The notes beneath the pieces were generated by a model that saw only the letters and a list, made by a program, of their open reading frames with translations, was not told the DNA's origin and did not search any database. From Bermanella sp047621325 (GTDB lineage: Bacteria; Pseudomonadota; Gammaproteobacteria; Pseudomonadales; Oceanobacteraceae), in the NCBI GenBank assembly GCA_047621325.1, contig JBLHLT010000005.1:124001-188000 (forward strand): a stretch of DNA of 64,000 bases. Reading direction: 5' to 3'. Positions 25,653 to 34,539 of this stretch are shown one piece after another (position 1 is the stretch's first letter; every line of letters starts with the position of its first letter). The translations under genes were made by a program, and so were the position numbers.

Positions 25653-26722
25653 CAGCTTTCCGAATAAAACTCTGTATCTTTATAAATTTCATGTATATGG
25701 CGTAAGAGTACCACAATTATAGCTGAGACTGGCAGCGCCAATATTACACCAATGAACCCAAACAACTGACCACCCGCCATTATGGCGAAAATAACCGCCA
25801 CAGGATGCAATCCAATCTTATCTCCCACCAAAATGGGGGTTAAAACCACAGATTCAATGACCTGCCCTACGCCAAATACAATTAAGATGAAAAATAACGG
25901 CCAATCAAGACCAAATTGAAAGTAACCCGCCGCCATCGCCGCAAGTATGCCGATGGCAAACCCCATATAAGGCACAATACTGGCTAGACCCGCAATCAGC
26001 GCCACCAGCAAAGCAAGCTTTAAGCCTACTATCCACAAGCCAATACCGTAGATAAGCGCCAAAGCCGCCATTACCCATAGCTGACCTCGTAAAAACGCCC
26101 CCACCACTTCATTGCATTCTTGGCCAAGCTTGCTTGAGGTTCCTTGATATCTGACTGGCACAAGCTTTAACAGCTTGGCCATTAAAATATCCCAATCGCG
26201 CAACAAATAAAATCCGACAACGGGCACCAAGGTTAAGTTGACTAGAAAACTAATAAAGGCACCCGCAGACGAGGTCACTTTAGTTAATACCGAGGCCAAC
26301 ACATCCTGTGCATTGCCCCACTGGCTAATAATTTGCTCTCTGATATGGTCAACATTAAACACGTCTGCTTCTAATGCTAGCGTTTCTATCAACCATGGTT
26401 GGGCAACTAGCTTAAACCACTCGAACACTAGCGGTATTTGTGCGTATACCACTTTTAATTGATGTAAAACCAAAGGCACCAGCACAATTAATGCACCTAC
26501 AAAGATCAGAGTTAACACAATAAAACACACAACCACCGACAATGTACGACTCAGACCGCGCGCCTCTAAGCGATCAGCAACAGGATCACCCAAATAGGCC
26601 AGTAACGCGCCCACCACAAAGGGCATCAAAACCGGTTCAAGCTGAAGTACCACCCAACCCAATAAAACAATCGCAAATATAATCACCAGTGGCTTCAAGC
26701 CCAACTGCACAGCATTATTCAT
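25652..26722 (-). CDS. perM: AI-2E/PerM-family permease
   Basis: 356 residues with about eight membrane helices and the conserved C-terminal segments (LTLVPVVGFYLLRDWDILM; GLWIVGLKLALLVALIAGLASIVPYMGF; ILVGDKIGLHPVAVIFAIMAGGQLFGFIGVILALP). The family includes TqsA and PerM, and some members export Na+; the substrate here is unknown. It overlaps hda by one base and the upstream phosphatidyltransferase gene by 8 nt. Confidence 0.9.
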   Translation of the reverse strand: MNNAVQLGLKPLVIIFAIVLLGWVVLQLEPVLMPFVVGALLAYLGDPVADRLEARGLSRTLSVVVCFIVLTLIFVGALIVLVPLVLHQLKVVYAQIPLVFEWFKLVAQPWLIETLALEADVFNVDHIREQIISQWGNAQDVLASVLTKVTSSAGAFISFLVNLTLVPVVGFYLLRDWDILMAKLLKLVPVRYQGTSSKLGQECNEVVGAFLRGQLWVMAALALIYGIGLWIVGLKLALLVALIAGLASIVPYMGFAIGILAAMAAGYFQFGLDWPLFFILIVFGVGQVIESVVLTPILVGDKIGLHPVAVIFAIMAGGQLFGFIGVILALPVSAIIVVLLRHIHEIYKDTEFYSES

Positions 26723-27266
26723 TAATGGCTTTCCTTACCCAGACAAACAAATAGTGCGCGCCACTTATCATGGTGACCGCAGCACAGATTAAAACCATTA
26801 GCTGTATTTGCTCATCGCTCAGCAGCCCGGTGGCTACATGCACCAATAAACTTAACACCAATAATATTTGTATAAACGTACTCAGTTTACCCAGTACGCT
26901 TGGTTGCACCACGAATGGACCAAACCAAAGGCGATACAACGCTGTCCCCCCAACCAGCATAACATCGCGACCCAACACCAGCACAAATAACCAAAGAGGT
27001 AACAAGCCCTTAAGCATCAACACCGCAGCGGTTGTTACCAACAACAGTTTGTCAGCCAACGGGTCCATAATGGCACCCCAGTGGCTTTTCCAATTAAAGC
27101 GTCTTGCCAAATACCCATCCACACCATCAGAGACACCTGCAAACGCAAAAACAATCAACGCATACTTATACTCACCAAACCACAGCAAAAGCGCGACAGG
27201 TGGCACCGCCAGTAGTCGCAAGCCGGTAATAATATTGGGTAAATATCTCAGTATCGTTTGTTTCAT
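26715..27266 (-). CDS. Second CDP-alcohol phosphatidyltransferase
   Basis: 183 residues, four to five membrane helices, with intact D-G-x2-A-R-x8-G-x3-D-x3-D (DGYLARR...GAIMDPLADK). It is distinct from the PgsA at 6627-7205. It could be a second phosphatidylglycerophosphate synthase or use another acceptor alcohol; the motif does not decide. It sits in the DUF2066-this gene-perM-hda cluster near purM, an arrangement seen in Pseudomonas relatives. It overlaps perM by 8 nt. Confidence 0.88.
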   Translation of the reverse strand: MKQTILRYLPNIITGLRLLAVPPVALLLWFGEYKYALIVFAFAGVSDGVDGYLARRFNWKSHWGAIMDPLADKLLLVTTAAVLMLKGLLPLWLFVLVLGRDVMLVGGTALYRLWFGPFVVQPSVLGKLSTFIQILLVLSLLVHVATGLLSDEQIQLMVLICAAVTMISGAHYLFVWVRKAINE

Positions 27267-27271
27267 TGAAC

Positions 27272-28357
27272 CTATGGTTGCCAGTTAAAATGAATTAATT
27301 GTGGAATTAAAGGATCAGCATCAGGTTCAGCAGGATTTTTGACCCTGGCCAACTGGATGAGCTTCTTATCGAGCGCCAGCACTTGTTTAAACTGATTCAA
27401 GTTACCACTTAACGTTAGTTCAAGCTCCATATCATCCCCTTTTAACCCAGACACAAACACATGCTTGGTAATCGTAAGGCCTTCAAGGTAACTCACCAAG
27501 GCCGCGTAATGTTTCAATGACTTAACATTGCTGACTTTTATAGCCAAGCCATCGCTCCGGGCATCATTCGCTTTAATAGCAAAGGTATTAGCCAGCACTT
27601 CAGCTGACGCGCTCAGGCCCGATAAAACCTGCTGGCTTAGCTCCTGGGTTTCAAATTCGTAGTTGAATTCACGTTCTTTAAAATAAAAGCGCCACTGGCC
27701 AGCCCAGTTGCCCTTGTTGTTTTTATATACACGCGCAGCCAAGACAGATTCAGCATCATAACGTTTACTCGCCTCGGTGATGGCACCAGAAAACAGCCCC
27801 CATAAACTTTCTTGCGGCAAACGAATTGAGTCTTCTAAGTCATAAATAGGCAATACAATTGGTACACCTCGAACCTGACTGGCATTACTAACCGCTTTAA
27901 AGGCAGCATCGTCAGCCCCTTCGGCCAATATCGAGCGGCCACGCTCTTCTTTTATTAGCCACAATAAAACAGTTGGGCGGTTATTGCCCCATAACGGCAA
28001 ATTAGCTTGTTTAATAATGCGCTGGATTGATTGCGCCTCAAACCGCATTTTCAACCAACTAGAGCCCGGCGGAATAGACGCATCCCACTCATCTTTTTGC
28101 ACCGCTTCATAGCTATATTGATACAAATACTGGTCTGCAATTTCTAAGGCCGACATTATCGCTTCGTTTTCAGCAGGTACGGCGAAGCCACTCACTTTTT
28201 GCAGCACCTCAATCAAACCTTGTTTAGCGCCATGCTGGCGACTAATAAGTTGCTGGTCCGGCACAGGGACACGAGCATCATATAAACCAGAAACAGGCTT
28301 CCCCCATGAGAGCGAGGCAAATAAAATAAAAGTGATAAAACACAGTTGAAATTTCAT
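27272..28357 (-). CDS. DUF2066 domain protein with signal peptide
   Basis: 361 residues beginning with a Sec signal (MKFQLCFITFILFASLSWG) at ATG 28357; the frame is open 31 codons further upstream, but that stretch lacks homology and would bury the signal. The DUF2066 region contains YDARVPVPDQQLISRQHGAKQGLIEVLQKVSG and LPLWGNNRPTVLLWL. Function unknown, periplasmic. It is divergent from purM and upstream of the phosphatidyltransferase gene by 5 nt. Confidence 0.85.
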   Translation of the reverse strand: MKFQLCFITFILFASLSWGKPVSGLYDARVPVPDQQLISRQHGAKQGLIEVLQKVSGFAVPAENEAIMSALEIADQYLYQYSYEAVQKDEWDASIPPGSSWLKMRFEAQSIQRIIKQANLPLWGNNRPTVLLWLIKEERGRSILAEGADDAAFKAVSNASQVRGVPIVLPIYDLEDSIRLPQESLWGLFSGAITEASKRYDAESVLAARVYKNNKGNWAGQWRFYFKEREFNYEFETQELSQQVLSGLSASAEVLANTFAIKANDARSDGLAIKVSNVKSLKHYAALVSYLEGLTITKHVFVSGLKGDDMELELTLSGNLNQFKQVLALDKKLIQLARVKNPAEPDADPLIPQLIHFNWQP

Positions 28358-28537
28358 GAAGTGGTCTTTATTCCTGTAATTGGCGGCTATTCTGACAAAT
28401 TCGAGAAAAAATGCAGCCCCCAACTGTAAATTATGCACTCTAAAGCACAAGTATGATTTATAAAAAGCTTGCTAGGTGTTAAAATCCGCCCCCTTTTTTA
28501 CTCATCGATACTTTCCCGCACAAAAGGGCTGCCCAAT

Positions 28538-29593
28538 ATGAGCGAGCAAAACAAGTCACTTAGTTATAAAGATGCCGGCGTAGACATTGACGCAGGTAAC
28601 GCACTTGTTAACAACATCAAAGGCGTGGTGAAGAAAACCCGTCGCCCTGAAGTCATGAGCAGCATCGGCGGCTTTGCTGGCTTGTGCAGCCTGCCTACTA
28701 AATACAAAGAGCCTGTATTGGTTTCAGGCACAGATGGCGTGGGCACCAAACTGCGTCTAGCCATGGACCTTGAGAAGCATGACACCATCGGTATCGATCT
28801 TGTGGCCATGTGTGTAAACGACCTAATCGTATGCGGCGCTGAACCATTATTCTTTTTAGACTACTACGCAACCGGCAAACTCAATGTCGACGTAGCCACT
28901 AGCGTTGTGACAGGCATTGGCGAAGGCTGCTTGCAGTCTGGCTGTGCACTTGTCGGCGGTGAAACGGCTGAAATGCCAGGCATGTATGAAGGCGAAGATT
29001 ACGACCTTGCTGGTTTCTGTGTCGGTGTTGCAGAAAAAGCGGATCTAATCGATGGCAGCAAAGTAAAAGCAGGCGACGTGATCATCGGCCTACGCTCTTC
29101 TGGTGTACACTCAAACGGTTATTCACTTGTTCGTAAAGTAATCGAAGTATCTGGCGCAGACCTAAGCCAAGACCTAGACGGTCAAACCTTAGGCGATGCC
29201 CTACTTGCACCTACTCGCATTTACGTTAAACCTATTCTTAAAATGCTAGAAACCATTGATGCGCACTCCATTTGCCACATCACTGGTGGCGGTATGTATG
29301 AAAACATCCCTCGCGTATTACCAGAAGGCACTAAGTGTATTCTTGATAGCGCGGCATGGGATCGTCCAGCTGTCTTTAACTGGCTGCAAGAAAAAGGCAA
29401 CATCGATTGGCATGAAATGCACCTTACCTTCAACTGTGGCCTAGGCATGATCGTCGTCGTTGACGAAAAAGACGCACAAGCCACCATGGACATCCTAAAC
29501 GCTGAAGGCGAAACCGCCACACTGGTTGGCCGAATCGAAAAAGCGAACGAAGGCGAAGAACTCGTTATCGTTAAAGGCGTGGACGAGGAATAA
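28538..29593 (+). CDS. purM: Phosphoribosylformylglycinamidine cyclo-ligase (AIR synthase)
   Basis: 351 residues. PurM converts FGAM to AIR with ATP, the fifth step of purine synthesis. Family features: SYKDAGVDIDAGNALV at the N-terminus, the GTDGVGTKLRLA loop, GIDLVAMCVNDL, and GGETAEMPGMYEGEDYDLAGF. The frame stays open to 28469, but ATG 28538 (SEQNKSLSYKDAGVD) matches the family start. purN follows after 5 nt, the usual gammaproteobacterial pair. Confidence 0.97.
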   Translation: MSEQNKSLSYKDAGVDIDAGNALVNNIKGVVKKTRRPEVMSSIGGFAGLCSLPTKYKEPVLVSGTDGVGTKLRLAMDLEKHDTIGIDLVAMCVNDLIVCGAEPLFFLDYYATGKLNVDVATSVVTGIGEGCLQSGCALVGGETAEMPGMYEGEDYDLAGFCVGVAEKADLIDGSKVKAGDVIIGLRSSGVHSNGYSLVRKVIEVSGADLSQDLDGQTLGDALLAPTRIYVKPILKMLETIDAHSICHITGGGMYENIPRVLPEGTKCILDSAAWDRPAVFNWLQEKGNIDWHEMHLTFNCGLGMIVVVDEKDAQATMDILNAEGETATLVGRIEKANEGEELVIVKGVDEE

Positions 29594-29598
29594 GCACA

Positions 29599-30264
29599 GT
29601 GAAAGCCGAACAAGCAGAGCCTGCGCGCATTGTTATATTGATCTCAGGCTCTGGCAGTAACTTCCAAGCAATTGCCGAAGCCTGCCAGAAAAAAGAAATT
29701 GATGGTGAGATTGTTGGGGTGGTTAGTAACCGCCCCGGCGTTATGGGTCTTGATCGCGCAACGAATATGGACATCCCAACCACCGTTGTCGACCACACAG
29801 AGTTCTCAACTCGCGAAGAATTTGACGGCAAGCTTATTCACGAAATCGACCAATATGGCCCCGACCTTGTGATTTTAGCGGGTTTCATGCGCATTCTAAC
29901 CCATGACTTTGTACGTCGTTACAAAGGTCGCCTAATCAACATTCATCCGTCGTTATTGCCTAAATACAAAGGCCTAAATACACATAAGCGCGCACTTGAA
30001 GCGGGCGATAAAGAGCACGGCGTAACCGTGCACTTTGTTAGTGAAGACCTAGACGGCGGCCCGAATATTATTCAAGCCGTTGTACCCGTATTAGATGACG
30101 ACACCGAAGGCAGCTTGAAAACGCGTGTGCAACAGCAAGAACACATCATTTACCCAATCGCGGTTAAATGGTTTGTTGAAGGCCGCATCACCATGCTCAA
30201 AGGCGATGCCTACTTTGACAATCAACCCCTACCTGAATCTGGTGTGCAGCTCACTGCAAATTAG
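29599..30264 (+). CDS. purN: Phosphoribosylglycinamide formyltransferase
   Basis: 221 residues. PurN formylates GAR using 10-formyl-THF. Visible: RIVILISGSGSNFQAI at the N-terminus, catalytic Asn and His in INIHPSLLPKYKGL, and the catalytic Asp in VSEDLDGGP. The start is GTG 29599, with GAGGA from the end of purM as ribosome binding site; homology begins at about residue 9. Confidence 0.96.
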   Translation: MKAEQAEPARIVILISGSGSNFQAIAEACQKKEIDGEIVGVVSNRPGVMGLDRATNMDIPTTVVDHTEFSTREEFDGKLIHEIDQYGPDLVILAGFMRILTHDFVRRYKGRLINIHPSLLPKYKGLNTHKRALEAGDKEHGVTVHFVSEDLDGGPNIIQAVVPVLDDDTEGSLKTRVQQQEHIIYPIAVKWFVEGRITMLKGDAYFDNQPLPESGVQLTAN

Positions 30265-30353
30265 AACAGACATTTCTAGCCAGTTGCTGGTATGGATACC
30301 GCAACTGCGCTTATACTCAAAAGCATATTCACGATCCACCTAGGCAGGATGCT

Positions 30354-31091
30354 TTGTATAAAATCATCATCACCCTCTTTATAGTTTTAACCAGCCAATA
30401 CAGCTGGAGCGACGACACAGCCTCTCAAACATCATCAGCATTCTCTCCTTACGAAGCCAACTATGAAGCAACTTGGAAGGCAGGCTGGTTCCCGATCACC
30501 GTCGATGCAACCCGCACACTAGCAAAAACCGAAGACGGCCTATGGCAGCTCACATTCGAAGCCTACTCATCGGTGGCCGATCTACACGAACAATCACAAT
30601 ACAGCATTGAAAATCAAACTGTAAAACCCCAGCACTATCGCTACAAAACATCTGGTTTTCTTTCTAAAAAGCGCCGCGCACAAACCTTTGACTGGGAAAA
30701 ACAACAAGTATGGATACCTGAGCGCGATGAATGGGCAGACTACACACTCACCCTAGGCATACAAGACAACCTCAGCTACCAAGAGCAAATACGCCTAGAC
30801 CTAATGGCCGGTAAATCAGAATTCAGCTATGAAGTCGCGTATAAAAACCGCCTCAAGCACTATGATTTTAAAGTGGCCAAACGTGGGCAAACCAAAACCA
30901 AGCAAGGTCTCATCAACACCATTGAAGTTATCCAAGAAAAAGACAACAACAAAGAATCAACCCGCATTTGGTTTGCTGTTGATTACGAATACCTGCTAAT
31001 CAAACTAGAAACCAAGCAGAAAAATGGCGATAGCAATACTATCTCCCTAAAAAGCGCCACCATCCAAGATAAAACCCTTCAGGGCTTCTAG
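30354..31091 (+). CDS. DUF3108 periplasmic protein
   Basis: 245 residues with a Sec signal (MYKIIITLFIVLTSQYSWS). The mature part is beta-rich (YEANYEATWKAGWFPITVDATRTLAKTEDG; HYRYKTSGFLSKKRRAQTFDW), as in DUF3108 proteins, and is likely an envelope protein. The start is TTG 30354, with AGGA 4 nt upstream. It is downstream of purN, as in Pseudomonas. Function unknown. Confidence 0.85.
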   Translation: MYKIIITLFIVLTSQYSWSDDTASQTSSAFSPYEANYEATWKAGWFPITVDATRTLAKTEDGLWQLTFEAYSSVADLHEQSQYSIENQTVKPQHYRYKTSGFLSKKRRAQTFDWEKQQVWIPERDEWADYTLTLGIQDNLSYQEQIRLDLMAGKSEFSYEVAYKNRLKHYDFKVAKRGQTKTKQGLINTIEVIQEKDNNKESTRIWFAVDYEYLLIKLETKQKNGDSNTISLKSATIQDKTLQGF

Positions 31092-31127
31092 TACTTCTTT
31101 CCTACCTGCAAATCACGTAGAATCCAG

Positions 31128-31213
31128 CCCATCCAGGGGGAGGCTACGGCCTGAGATGTCTTTTTTGCGAACCCCTAGAACCTGATCCGGTTAATACCGG
31201 CGTAGGAATGGAC
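31128..31213 (+). promoter_or_regulatory. TPP riboswitch (THI element)
   Basis: The conserved aptamer blocks are all present: CCTGAGA at 31150-31156, ACCC, then GAACCTGATCCGGTTAATAC followed by CGGCGTAGGA. P1 is CCATCC (31129-31134) with GGAATGG (31205-31211). It precedes a TonB receptor by 90 nt. No terminator hairpin is clear downstream; a CTTTTC at about 31224 can pair with the GAAAAG of the receptor's ribosome binding site, so translational control is possible. Confidence 0.95.
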
Positions 31214-31303
31214 ATTCTTTTGCGCTTTTCTGCACTCACTGCAGACGCTACTAGTTACCTCTACGCAGTAACCGGGACTTATTCAATATTTTGGAAAAGA
31301 CCC

Positions 31304-33469
31304 ATGAAAACCCCAATTTTTATTTTGAGCGCACTTAGCTTTTCGGCGTTGGCGGCACAGCCTACACCTGTTAATGGCCAAATCACCGACGCCGTCACTC
31401 AAACTAACACCAGCCTACAAAGCGAAGAAAGCGAAGAAAGCGCTAAACTTGATACGGTAAATGTAACCGCTGATTTTCGTCAGCTAGATTTAATGCAAAT
31501 CCCGTCATCCATTACCGTTGTAAGCGAAGATGACATCAAAAACCGCAACGCCGACCACCTAGAAAGCATTTTATCCCTTGCACCCAATGTGAATTTTGCA
31601 GCCGGCGCCTCCCGTGCACGTTTTTTCCAAATTCGCGGCATAGGTGAACGTAGCCAATTTATCGATCCTGTTAATCCATCGGTAGGATTAATTATTGATG
31701 GCATCGACATGACAGGCCTAGGCGGCGCAGCCACCCTATTTGATATTGACCAAGTTGAAATTCTACGCGGCCCACAAGGCACAGCCTTTGGTGCCAACGC
31801 GCTGGCGGGTGCCATCAACATCAAAAGCAAGCAGCCAACCAAAGAAACCGAAGGTTATGTGCAAGGCAAGCTGGGTAACTACAACACCCAAGGCTTGGGT
31901 GCTGCGGTTTCTGGATCTTTAGCTAATAACGTACAAGCCCGCTTCGCCATCAACCAAGTTACGTCTGATGGTTATATGGAAAATGAATTCCTAAACAAGA
32001 AAGATACAAACGGGTTTGATGAAAAAACACTTAAAGCACAGTTGCTCTATACAACTAAGAACAATGATTTACATCTTACATCATTCATAACCAAAGCTGA
32101 GAATGGATACGATGCATTTACAATTGACAACACACGTACAACGCAAAGCGATCAGCCGGGCAAAGACGATCAAACATCAAAAGCCTTCTCGCTAACCACA
32201 AAACATAATGGTTTTGAAAAATTCTCAATAGAAAGTACATCACAGTTCTCAACAAGCGATACATTCTATTCGTATGACTATGATTGGATGCACCTAGGAT
32301 TTCGCGGAAACACCATTTCCGATTATGAAGAATTTGAGCGCACCACTAAAAAAGGCAGCATTGATTTACGAATACTTTCAAATCCTGAGTCAGACATATT
32401 CAATGAATCAACATCTTGGGTTTTTGGAGCATACAACCAAGCTTCCGATGAAGATTTAGGACAAAAAAGAATTGGGGACTACGGAAATAGCGACTTCAAT
32501 TATAATTTAACGCGTAATAGCCAAGCCATCTATACAGAGTTAAATACTTTCCTAACACACACGACCTCTTTGATTTATGGGTTACGAGTCGAAAATTTTA
32601 ACAGCGATTTTGAAACCTCAAGCAGTTATTCAGACACACAGAATGAACTTCTATATGCAGGTAAAATCTCACTTGAGCACTTAGTAAACAATCAGCATTT
32701 ATCATACGTAAGCTTCAGTCGCGGATACAAGACTGGCGGATTCAATACCGACCCAAATAACGCACTGCCCGCGGACTTAATTCAATACGATACCGAATAC
32801 AACTGGGCCACAGAAATTGGACTAAAAAGTAACTCTCTAAATGAAGACTTTAACAGTCGCATCGCTCTATTCCACATATATCGCGACAACCAGCAAGTAA
32901 AAAGCTCAACCGTCCGCGACAACGGTACCACATTTATAGACTCATTCACTAACGCGGCCTATGGTTACAGCTACGGTATTGAAATTGAAACCAGCTGGAA
33001 TATAGCACCGGGAATATCATGGAGCACATCAATTGGGTTACTAGAAACTGAAATCAATGATTTCTCCATAAACATAGACACTGATGGGGACTGGGAAAAT
33101 GACACCGTCCTAGACAAATCAGGGAGAAACCAAGCTCACGCGCCCAGCTACTCTCTGGCAACACAGCTACATATCAAACTTACAAATTCAATTTCTAGCA
33201 GCGTAGAGCTAGAAGCAAAAGATGACTTCTACTTCTCCGACAGCCATGACGCAAAATCAAATAAATATGAATTACTACATGCATCAACTACCTATAAAAA
33301 GGCAAATTTTTCAGCGACCTTAGCAATAAAAAACATCACAAATGAAGACACAGAAACACGAGGATTTAGCGGCTGGGTTCAAGACCCACAAGGGACAATT
33401 CAACCTGGTAAATATGTACAATTTGGCGAGCCACGCTTGATCTCACTAAGCGCACGCTATGACTTTTAA
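31304..33469 (+). CDS. TonB-dependent outer-membrane receptor, probably for thiamine
   Basis: 721 residues. A signal peptide ends at ALA (about residue 18), followed by a TonB-box-like LDTVNVTADF and a plug domain (MQIPSSITVVSEDDIKNRNADHLESIL; VEILRGPQGTAFGANALAGAINIKSK). A 22-strand barrel follows, ending in RYDF with a terminal Phe. It is controlled by a TPP riboswitch and followed by a thiamine-type binding protein, permease and kinase, so thiamine or a precursor is the likely ligand (inference from context). I chose ATG 31304 with GGAAAAG upstream over a start at 31208 that lies within the riboswitch. Confidence 0.9.
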   Translation: MKTPIFILSALSFSALAAQPTPVNGQITDAVTQTNTSLQSEESEESAKLDTVNVTADFRQLDLMQIPSSITVVSEDDIKNRNADHLESILSLAPNVNFAAGASRARFFQIRGIGERSQFIDPVNPSVGLIIDGIDMTGLGGAATLFDIDQVEILRGPQGTAFGANALAGAINIKSKQPTKETEGYVQGKLGNYNTQGLGAAVSGSLANNVQARFAINQVTSDGYMENEFLNKKDTNGFDEKTLKAQLLYTTKNNDLHLTSFITKAENGYDAFTIDNTRTTQSDQPGKDDQTSKAFSLTTKHNGFEKFSIESTSQFSTSDTFYSYDYDWMHLGFRGNTISDYEEFERTTKKGSIDLRILSNPESDIFNESTSWVFGAYNQASDEDLGQKRIGDYGNSDFNYNLTRNSQAIYTELNTFLTHTTSLIYGLRVENFNSDFETSSSYSDTQNELLYAGKISLEHLVNNQHLSYVSFSRGYKTGGFNTDPNNALPADLIQYDTEYNWATEIGLKSNSLNEDFNSRIALFHIYRDNQQVKSSTVRDNGTTFIDSFTNAAYGYSYGIEIETSWNIAPGISWSTSIGLLETEINDFSINIDTDGDWENDTVLDKSGRNQAHAPSYSLATQLHIKLTNSISSSVELEAKDDFYFSDSHDAKSNKYELLHASTTYKKANFSATLAIKNITNEDTETRGFSGWVQDPQGTIQPGKYVQFGEPRLISLSARYDF

Positions 33470-33476
33470 ATAGATA

Positions 33477-33529
33477 TGTAGGTCGTCCTTTAGGGCGACA
33501 ACATTTGTCGGACTAAAGCCCGACCTACA
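33477..33529. repeat. REP-type palindromic element (two inverted units)
   Basis: TGTAGGTCG begins the left unit and CGACCTACA ends the right unit; each unit is itself a short hairpin (GTCG.CC/GG.CGAC). It is the 'GTAGGTCGGGCTTTAGCCCGAC' style of REP element, here lying between the receptor and the binding-protein gene, where it might affect mRNA stability. Confidence 0.8.
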
Positions 33530-33570
33530 AATATTGCAACAAATACACACCCAATTATCACGAGGTTCTT

Positions 33571-33843
33571 ATGGAATTATCCGTTGAGATCAGCAAATAC
33601 CCTTTGGCCGATGATTACATTCCGGCCATCAAAGATTTCATCGACCGCTTAAACGCAACCGATGGCATCAGTGTTGCGGGTAATACCATGAGTACCCAGA
33701 TCTTTGGCGAATACGATTTGGTTATGTCTGTATTAACCAAAGAAATGAAATACTCATATGAAAAGTTTGGCAAAGCCATTTTTATTTGCAAATTCATTGG
33801 TGCAAACTTAGACCCTAAACTTAATCCACACGGCGACAAATAA
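33571..33843 (+). CDS. Thiamine/HMP-binding YkoF-like domain protein
   Basis: 90 residues, a single ferredoxin-like domain of the YkoF/MTH1187 thiamine-binding family (VEISKYPLADDYIPAIKDFIDRLNATDGISVAGNTMSTQIFGEYDLV). No signal peptide, so cytosolic. YkoF has two such domains and binds thiamine or HMP; here one domain stands alone. CACGAGG precedes the ATG. It lies in the TPP-controlled operon between the receptor and the permease, and could act as a cytosolic buffer or sensor of the imported vitamin. Confidence 0.85.
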   Translation: MELSVEISKYPLADDYIPAIKDFIDRLNATDGISVAGNTMSTQIFGEYDLVMSVLTKEMKYSYEKFGKAIFICKFIGANLDPKLNPHGDK

Positions 33844-33854
33844 AGGTTTCTAAA

Positions 33855-34538
33855 ATGGACACAGATATTCAACCAACACTTTCATTTAGTGACGCGTTCA
33901 GCCAAGGGGTAATCTCTGCTGCACAAGCCATGAGCTACTGGGAAGTCATCGCCGTGTTATTAGGTATTGCCTACCTAGTACTAGCTATGCGTGAAAACAG
34001 CCTTTGCTGGTACGCAGCCTTTGGCAGTACGGCCATTTTTAGCTGGTTGTTTTTTGATGTCAGCTTAATAATGGAGTCTGCGTTAAATGTGTACTACCTC
34101 GTTATGGCTGTATATGGCTGGTACGTATGGAATAAAAAACCACAAAACTCCGCCATGCAAAATGAGTTAAAGCCTAAACTACCTATTAGTACGTGGAGCG
34201 GGAAACAGCATCTATTGACCATTGGCAGTGTATTAGTCCTTACCTTTACCAGTGGCTTTTTATTAAGCGAAAACACCACAGCCGTCATGCCTTATTTAGA
34301 TTCTTTCACAACTTGGGGCGCCGTTTTAACCACTTACATGGTTGCCAAAAAAGTATTAGAGAATTGGATTTACTGGCTTGTTATTGATGCACTAGCAATC
34401 TACTTGTACATTGACCGTGAACTCTATTTAACCGCTTTATTGATGGGTGTGTATGTTGTAATGGTGGTATTTGGTTACGTTGCTTGGCTTAAAATATACA
34501 AAACTCAAAACGAATCCAATGACGCTCAACCTGCTTAA
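33855..34538 (+). CDS. pnuT: PnuT-like thiamine transporter (PnuC family)
   Basis: 227 residues with seven membrane segments. PnuC-family patterns: SYWEVIAVLLGIAYLVLAMRENSLCWYAAFGSTAIFSWLFFD, MAVYGWYVWN and ENWIYWLVIDALAIYLYIDRELYLTALLMGVYVVMVVFGY. PnuC transports nicotinamide riboside; TPP-controlled paralogues (PnuT) carry thiamine. The riboswitch and the adjoining thiamine-kinase-like gene support PnuT. Transport in this family is facilitated diffusion driven by intracellular phosphorylation. Confidence 0.88.
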   Translation: MDTDIQPTLSFSDAFSQGVISAAQAMSYWEVIAVLLGIAYLVLAMRENSLCWYAAFGSTAIFSWLFFDVSLIMESALNVYYLVMAVYGWYVWNKKPQNSAMQNELKPKLPISTWSGKQHLLTIGSVLVLTFTSGFLLSENTTAVMPYLDSFTTWGAVLTTYMVAKKVLENWIYWLVIDALAIYLYIDRELYLTALLMGVYVVMVVFGYVAWLKIYKTQNESNDAQPA

Positions 34539-34539
34539 A

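Noticed and set aside
31208..31303. Upstream start for the TonB receptor
   Set aside because: It begins inside the riboswitch P1 stem and would bury the signal peptide; ATG 31304 has a good ribosome binding site.
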